Source: Papaver somniferum
Lineage: Eukaryota > Streptophyta > Magnoliopsida > Ranunculales > Papaveraceae
Length of the DNA: 64,000 nucleotides
Assembly (NCBI RefSeq): GCF_003573695.1
Contig: NC_039361.1
Span: 37,316,393-37,380,392 of the forward strand
Direction: 5' to 3'
Under the pieces are notes generated by a model. It was not told where the DNA came from, searched no databases, and saw nothing but the letters and a program-made list of their open reading frames with translations. The position numbers were made by a program, and so were the translations under genes. Positions 57,401-64,000 of the stretch are shown here, one piece after another; positions within the stretch are counted from its first letter, which is position 1; each line of letters opens with the position of its first letter.

Positions 57401-60054
57401 AGTGCATCAATACGCATTTGTTAGACTTCCAACTTTCCTACACTGTAATCGGTGTACATAGCTCCCGTACACAACGATTAGCATATGTAAATACAAAGCA
57501 AGCACAACTAAGTTCGAAAACATCTTCACAACTTTCCATACACAAATACAACAATGATAGTCCACGGAAACAATGGTATCGCCACTAATATCTTAAAGAG
57601 GTGAAATATGTAAGCTTTGCATACCGTGAATAAGGAGAATCACTCTGCGTTCATCCTCATCTTCAAATTCTGTTTGCACTATAGTTCCTCTAACAGCTCC
57701 TGATCTCAGAAGCTGGCGGTCTTCCCATTGTGCATAATCAGCATTCATCTGAGATAACTTTTTGCTCTGTGCAAGTGTCATCAAGGTTCCATCCTTGCGA
57801 ACCTGTGTACAAAATAGTCACACAATCTATATAAGGAATAATTGTGAACCTGAATACTTCTAGACAAATACACTCCCACAACTTAGCTGTATATTCATAT
57901 AATAAGAGTCTTATATATAAAATGTCTACAATGACCATACTACAGGTTCAACAATATTCCCATTTTTTTAGGTTAGGCTATCTATGATTCCAAACTCAAA
58001 AAACTAGTAATCTAGTCTATGGTGATATTTAGAACCACATGCGTATCATTGGATATACCAATATTGCATAAAAACTAAAAAGATTAAACAGAAAGAAAAA
58101 AATTTTGCACGCACCAGTTTCTTCACCACCTCTGCCTTTTTCTTTTCGAAAGAAGCCTCATCCCCCAGAAAACCTGATGAGCTATCACCGTCAAATGATG
58201 TGTTACCCTCGTCTCTATCGTACCATGCTCGGTCAGCATCGTACTCCATCTGTAAACGCAACTTCTCTGTGATCTCATGACTCATGCTAGAAGAACGTTC
58301 ATCTGCACCATTACCCTACATAAAGAGAAACACAAACCTTCAATTATGGAGACAGCAGTGATGCAGGGTATAAATGAATTTAATAACAGATCCGCACTTA
58401 CAAACATGCAACGCTATGGCATAGAAATAATATGGAAAATGTTAACTCATCAGTTTGAAATATCAGCTTCAGGCATTACCTCATATTTTCCGGCGGAAGA
58501 TTTAAGTTGATGTGATCTTCCACCAGGACGAGAACTTGAGTATCTCACTGAGGATGTCCCCGAAGCACGTATTGGGACGGGAGATGGTGATACACAGTCC
58601 CAGGGAGAGAGCACCAGACCCTGAAGACTTTTCATCATTAGTTAGATGCTCAATAAACTGGTGGAGTAATTTATCAACACTGAAAGACAGCAAAAATCAG
58701 CACCAAAGTGCGTCATCATTTCCTATTAAGAAAAGCATACCTGCATAAGGTGTACCTCCCAGCCATGGGGACACCAGACGACCATCAGGTGAAAAATCAA
58801 CTAGCATTGGGGCTGGTGAAGGCCGGTGGCTCCTACTAGGTGTAGAATGATTATCCCTACGTGGGGTGTCTTCCCATTCCCATCTTCCATCATCCCAATC
58901 AGATCCTGCAAGTTCGATCATAAAGTTAAATACAACATACAACAAAAGAGTGCTTGTATCTCTTAGACTGAAGCTCTCTCTTACATTATTTATGAATACT
59001 TATGACATACCATGTGCCCTTCTAGAAGAATATTCGTATTTACTCCGAGAGTCTTCATGGTATCTCTGATCCCTGAATCGATCAGGCGTTTCTCTAACAC
59101 TGTGTCTTTGCCTGACACTTCTACTCTCTGACCTAGTATCATCCCTGTAATCTCTTCGTTCACGGTGACGGCCATCTCTGCCATACTTGAAAGGAGTATG
59201 AGACTGAACACTTCGATAGCTTCCACCAGATAGACTACACAACTGCATAGAGAAAATCATGCCAAGCAAATAAAAGTAAGTATCGATACTGACAACTGAA
59301 ATTCACGGCAATTTGCAGCTATACTTCTTCTTCGATAGAGTAAATATGAGTTACATTGGTGTCAACCAGGAAGGAGAACACTGACATTATTGATATGTTA
59401 CAAGCACACATGTTATTATCTTGTCACGATTTCTATATCAGAAGAATCAATCCCCAAAATAATTCATCAAACGATATAAACCTTAAGAAAAAAGTAATTA
59501 AAATATACAGCATCAATGAACAACTTACTTCAGTTGCTCGAGAACGTCCTTCGCTTGTTAAACAACTTTCTGCAAAAGGAAATGAAATCTGTGAGTTAGA
59601 ATCAAATATCTCTCTACAGAATCACTAATTCCAATTGAACATGCTAGATAATATGGAGCATAAGCTAATTCAAATCAATTCCTCAAATGAATTACAGAAT
59701 TTTACCTGATCGTGAAGAATCTACTGTCGCGTTTCGCCGATAACATCGCTTAGATGGTCTAACATGAAGTAAGTCGGTTTCTAGGTTATCCACTTCAGAC
59801 AACATAGAATTCTCATCTTCATCAACAGAAGCCACAGCTGAAACAGGCTTATCTTTAGGAACTCTGAACACACTTTTCAATTCTCGTTTTGCATTAGCAA
59901 GCGCATCCAAACCTAGAAGAGATTTCCTCTCTGGATTTCTAGAAACCACCTTATCCTTTCCAGCAACACACAACCCTCCACTGCTAACTTCAGATTCCAA
60001 CAAAGTTACCGCCTTTGTGTACGTATTAATATCCCCATGATAATCTCCCTCCAT
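54432..60054 (-). CDS. DEAH7: Pre-mRNA-splicing factor ATP-dependent RNA helicase PRP16 (DEAH7/CUV)
   Basis: PRP16-type DEAH helicase; it remodels the spliceosome for the second splicing step in the nucleus. Eleven exons with GT/AG ends: 60054-59706, 59569-59529, 59242-59011, 58905-58741, 58620-58480, 58315-58115, 57802-57625, 57246-57017, 56916-56737, 56608-56537, 56423-54432. About 1259 aa; the Arabidopsis protein is similar in size. The N-terminal part has an [21 protein letters not shown] Arg/Ser region. [10 protein letters not shown] (exon 10), [39 protein letters not shown] and [10 protein letters not shown] cover the helicase motifs. Exon lengths sum to 3n+1. Exon 4 ends in phase 1, but the conserved exon 5 frame ([17 protein letters not shown]) needs one base fewer. 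Confidence 0.93.
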
Positions 60055-60138
60055 ATCGATCGGTTTCTCCTTCCGATTTTACCAAAATTCGACTCTCCTC
60101 ACCGTGATTATAACGTATCAGAATCGTATAATTACTTC
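60055..60138 (-). promoter_or_regulatory. PRP16 start-proximal region next to the copia LTR
   Basis: Only 84 bp separate the PRP16 ATG (60054) from the apparent edge of a copia LTR. Original upstream sequence lies beyond the element, outside the window. The true promoter may therefore be displaced or replaced by LTR sequence. No TATA box is obvious in these bases. Confidence 0.4.
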
Positions 60139-60388
60139 TGTTAAGTTTTGGTAATTCACTGTGTTTCCATTCATTCATCACGTCTTTAATTAGACAAGAC
60201 CAAACTTGGGTTACAAGACACAAACCCTAGACCCACCGACTTGAGACCGATTACTTGGGTCTCAAGTTTGCTACTTACATAAACAAATCATCTACATGGA
60301 CTATCCAAGTTGGTCTCATAATCCAGACCGAATACGTAGGACTCAAGACACAGTCTTGAGTCCAAACACTACGTATCTCCTAATACCC
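60139..60388 (-). repeat. Copia 3' LTR (about 250 bp)
   Basis: Plus-strand edges are TGTTA … TAATA, where TAACA would be expected at the right. The polypurine tract 'cttgagggggt' precedes it on the minus strand, directly after the pol stop codon. The other LTR is outside the window, so its edges cannot be checked against a partner. Confidence 0.65.
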
Positions 60389-60390
60389 CC

Positions 60391-63300
60391 TCAAGACGGA
60401 GCATGTAGGTCACAAATGCCCATCTTGGACAAAAGACCTTGAAATTGAGCTTTCCCTAGGGATTTGGTGAAGATATCTGTCAATTGCACCGCCGTAGGAG
60501 TGTAAGAAGGTGAGATAATCTTCTTCACGATAGCATCTCTAACAACATGACAGTCCACCTCTATATGTTTTGTTCGTTCATGAAAGACTGGATTCTGAGC
60601 AATGTATAATGCTGATTGACTATCACACAGGAGCTTCATTCCATGCGTATGACGAACCCCCAAATCACCAAGTAATTGTTTCAACCACTTCAACTCACAT
60701 GTTGCTGCCGCCATGGACCTGTATTCTGCTTCAGCTGAGCTCCGAGAAACAGTTGGTTGCTTCTTTGTCTTCCAAGACACCGGTGAATTCCCAAGACGAA
60801 CAAACCATCCTGTCAATAAACGTCTAGCCAAAGGACAACTTGCCCAATCTGAGTCACACCACCCTTGCAAACTTAGGGTACTATCAGAGCGCAACAAAAT
60901 GCCTTGCCCAGGATTCTTTTTCAAGTATCTAACCACTCGAAGTGCATCTTCCCAATGTTCTATTCTCGGTTTTTGCATAAACTGAGACAGCGTATGCACC
61001 GAGTATGTAAGATCAGGTCTAGTCACTGCCAAATAAATCAGTCTACCAATTAGTCTTCTATATTTCTCCACATCATCAAACAAATCTCCCTGCGCCAAAG
61101 CAAGACGATGATTAGTCTCCATTGGAAACTCAGCAGGTTTAGCTCCTAATAAACCCGTTTCCATGATAATATCCAATGCATATTTCCGCTGGCATATATA
61201 AATACCCTGTTTACTGCGAGCTATCTCCAAGCCGAGAAAATATTTCAATTTTCCCAAATCTTTCATCTTGAAACATTGTCCCAAGTATGATTTAAATTTA
61301 TGAATCTCCACTAGATTATTCCCTGCAACAATCAAATCATCTACATAGACCAAGACATTAAGCTGCATGTCTCCCTTGGTCATAGTAAAAAGGGAGTAGT
61401 CTGAGTATGCTTGCCGAAAACCATATTTCTTCAAGGCTGTTGATAGTTTGGCAAACCAACAACGAGGAGCCTGTCGTAAACCATATAATGATTTCTTCAT
61501 TTTACACACCATATTTGTCTGACCTTTGGCAAATCCAGGTGGTATCTTCATATACACCTCTTCCTCCAAGTCTCCATGAAGAAATGCATTATGTACATCC
61601 ATCTGATGTACTTCCAATGTTTAACTGCTGCAACATCTAGAAAAGTACGTATCGTTGTCATTTTTGCAACTGGTGCAAATGTCTCTTTGTAATCCAACCC
61701 TTCAACCTGATGATTCCCAAAGATCACCAATCGTGCTTTTAATCGTACCAACTTCCCATTTTCATCATACTTCTCCGTGTAAATCCATTTACTCCCGAGT
61801 GCTCTCTTGCCCGGCGGTAATTCTTGCAATTCCCAGGTACCTTGTTCTTCCAAATCTCGGATTTCTGCTTCCATGGCTTTCCTCCACCCTGGATGCTTCA
61901 TGGCTTCTTCAAAGTTGCGCGGTTCAGACCCAGCTGTTATAGCTGCAAGATATTTCTTATGCACAGCAGAAAATTTATCACAACTAACATAATATGTCAA
62001 AGGATAAGGCGTACCTGAGGATGATGATTGTGTAGAATGAGGATGAGGTAGACTATTTTCTCGAATGGTGTGCGTCACAAATCCTTTTAGTCTGCTAGAA
62101 GGGATCTTCTGACGCTTCCCTTTACCCATGTCACCCTCAACTACAACATCATTGCGAGAAGCAATATTTTCTTCATGTTGTTTCGGAACATCGTATTGTA
62201 TTCTCTCACCCATACCCTCGGACTCAGCTGAAACACCAACACCTTCAGTCTCAGTAGAAGCACCAGCATCCTCGGTCTCGGCTGAAGCAACAGCGCTGTC
62301 TGTCTCAGTTGAAACTCCACCTTGAGGAGCTAATACTGCTTCTTCTTTGTTTTCATCCTCACTCCAGTACTCATCAGGACTGGACTGAACCCTCTCAGCC
62401 GATACACCTTGCATATCAATCGCAGATGAAGCGTTAAATCTCGACTGCATCATCTCAGTCGCCATCTTACTCGATACACCATCAGTCTTAAATGGAAATT
62501 GATGTTCAAAAAACTTGACATCTCTTGACACCCGAAATTGTTTCTTGTCTAAATCATATACTTGCCATGCCTTTTTACCAAACGGATAACCAAGGAAGAC
62601 ACACCTTCTTCCTCTACTCGCAAACTTATCCCCTTTACTACTTTGATCATGCACATAGCACAGGCATCCAAATACCTTCAACTGATGATATGGAGGTTGT
62701 TTTCCAAACAAAAGTTCATATGGAGTTTTATGATCTAAAATAGGTGTAGGCGTACGATTGATTAAATATGCAGCCGTCAATGCGCATTCCCCCCAAAACC
62801 TTATTGGCAAATTGGCTTGAAATCTCAAAGCCCTTGCCACATTCATTATATGTTGATGTTTTCTCTCAACTCTTCCATTCTGTTGTGGTGTACCTACACA
62901 GGATGTCTCAAACACTATCCCATTAGTTTGAAAGTATCCACGCAATGCATTGAACTCAGTTCCATTATCACTTCTAACAATTTTGATTTCTTTATTAAAC
63001 TGACGCTTCACAAGAGCAATGAAGTTAAGAAATGTCTGTTCAACTTCAGTTTTGTTTCGAAGCAAATAAATCCACACACCTCTTGAAAAATCATCTACTA
63101 TTGTCAAAAAATAATGTGCTCCACACGATGACTGAGTCTTATACGGACCCCATAAATCTATATGAACCAACTCAAAAATACAACTGGATTTACTGAGACT
63201 ACTAGCAAAAATACTTTTATGATGTTTTGCTCGTGGACAAATATCACAAGCATCATTATTCTTCTTTATTAACCTACTCACTCCTTGTAACTTATGCAAA

Positions 63301-64000
63301 ACTTTTTCTGAAGGATGTCATATACGCCGATGCCATAGCTCATACGTATCTCCACTAACATCCATAACTTCAACTTGAGGCACACCACAGAAAATATACA
63401 GTCCACCTTGTCTCTCAGCCACTCCAATCATCCTCCTCGTCAACCGGTCCTGTATAAGACATAAAATGTTAGTACATTGGATAATACATCTTTTCTCATC
63501 AATAAGTTGTGTAACCGAAATTAAGTTACAAGTTATCTGAGGCACATAAAGCACATTCTCTAGTCTCAAACCCCCAGGAAGGATAATAGTTCGTATCTTC
63601 TCAGAAAGTGCATACTTCCCATCTGGAAGTCCAATAGTGCATGCCTTAATATCTTTTATCTATATCATGTCATCCCTTTTATATGTGACATGATTTGTAG
63701 CTCCCGTGTCTACAATCCAAATAATTTTATTCTTCTTACCTTGGAGCTGAGGCGTGGATTTTCTTGAGTTTAAAAACTCAAGCACCTGTTGAAGCTGTGT
63801 TGCTGTGACTCCGGTCAGTCCTGACGCTTCTGATGAGGACGCTCCACCTGACTGCCTTGTGCCTGATATATTAAGGTTGTGTGATCGAACCTGGTTTCCT
63901 GCACCTTGTCCTCGACCACCTCTACCACCGGTAAAGTTAGTGCCACCACGCCCTCTACCATTGGTTCTGCCTCCTCGACCAGATCCTCTTCCGCCTCTAG
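60391..64000 (-). pseudogene. Copia gag-pol polyprotein (partial, three disabling changes)
   Basis: Minus strand: RGG-rich gag end (RGGRGSGRGGRTNGRGRGG), protease IWIVDTGATNHVT (about 63680-63720), pre-integrase ELWHRRI-HPSEKVL with CDICPRAKHH, integrase core (VDDFSRGVWIYLL, IVRSDNGTEF, GTPQQNGRVERKHQ), a variable acidic linker with 'SAETEDAGASTETEGVGVS' repeats, reverse transcriptase (LGSKWIY, DVHNAFLHGDL, VYVDDLIVAG) and RNase H (CDSDWASC, SSAEAEYRSM, DSQSALYIA). TAG after the protease near 63659, TGA for the Gly of the GHP motif (63318-63320) and a missing G near 61614 prevent full-length translation. Catalytic boxes are intact. Confidence 0.9.

Larger units (their letters stand above)
60139..64000 (-). 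mobile_element. Ty1/copia retrotransposon, 3' part
   Basis: Gag end, protease, integrase, reverse transcriptase and RNase H follow in copia order on the minus strand, ending in a polypurine tract and a short LTR. The 5' LTR and most of gag lie beyond 64000. It is transcribed in the same direction as PRP16, with its 3' LTR next to that gene. Confidence 0.92.

Noticed and set aside
54432..60054. PRP2/DEAH1-type (ESP3) helicase
   Set aside because: Length near 1259 residues, the N-terminal Arg/Ser region, the [12 protein letters not shown] block and the C-terminal PKKFG ending fit the PRP16 group better.
1..64000. tRNA, rRNA or CRISPR features
   Set aside because: No cloverleaf-like promoter boxes, rRNA stretches or regularly spaced direct repeats with unique spacers were noticed. 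A covariance-model scan was not possible.

Overview
The window is nuclear DNA of a flowering plant. It has one intron-rich gene for a plant-type spliceosomal helicase, and almost all other sequence is transposable elements of typical plant families: Ty1/copia, Ty3/gypsy, L1- and RTE-type LINEs, PIF/Harbinger, Mutator-like elements and plant mobile domain (PMD) genes. It is probably a eudicot with a large, repeat-rich genome. The species cannot be fixed from the sequence. No tRNA, rRNA, CRISPR or bacterial-type feature was seen.

Layout. 1-9 kb: an RTE LINE tail, a helicase gene fragment, a gag-like fragment, a Mutator-like element (4068-6698) and a noncoding segment present in several diverged copies. 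9-12 kb: an F-box pseudogene (10825-11972, minus). 12.2-29.6 kb: relics of two further copies of the same F-box locus, the first split by a TIR transposon (12291-24689) that itself holds a PIF/Harbinger element (12317-19733), and by a truncated copia-type LTR element (24896-29081). Both TIR elements carry their own PMD gene. 29.6-33.4 kb: broken helicase fragments in both orientations around a 5'-truncated L1 LINE that has a TIR insertion. 33.4-54.1 kb: one L1 LINE with a perfect 16-bp target site duplication. It is split by a 13.7-kb LTR element (36532-50262) whose LTRs each contain three stacked minisatellites, and that element is split by a partial gypsy element (44366-47517). 54.4-60.1 kb: the gene for splicing helicase PRP16/DEAH7 (minus). 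60.1-64 kb: a Ty1/copia element (minus) that runs off the window, with its 3' LTR ending about 85 bp upstream of the PRP16 start codon.

How it fits together. Removing the insertions gives a consistent history: F-box locus copies plus PRP16 with local fragments, then L1, then the LTR element, then gypsy. In the other nest the order is F-box copy, outer TIR element, then Harbinger. Every element gene read here carries stops or frameshifts, so the elements look dead. PRP16 is the only gene likely to function, and even it shows a possible 1-nt frame problem at exon 5. The most unusual feature is the nested pair of DNA transposons that each carry a PMD gene between their own subterminal repeats.
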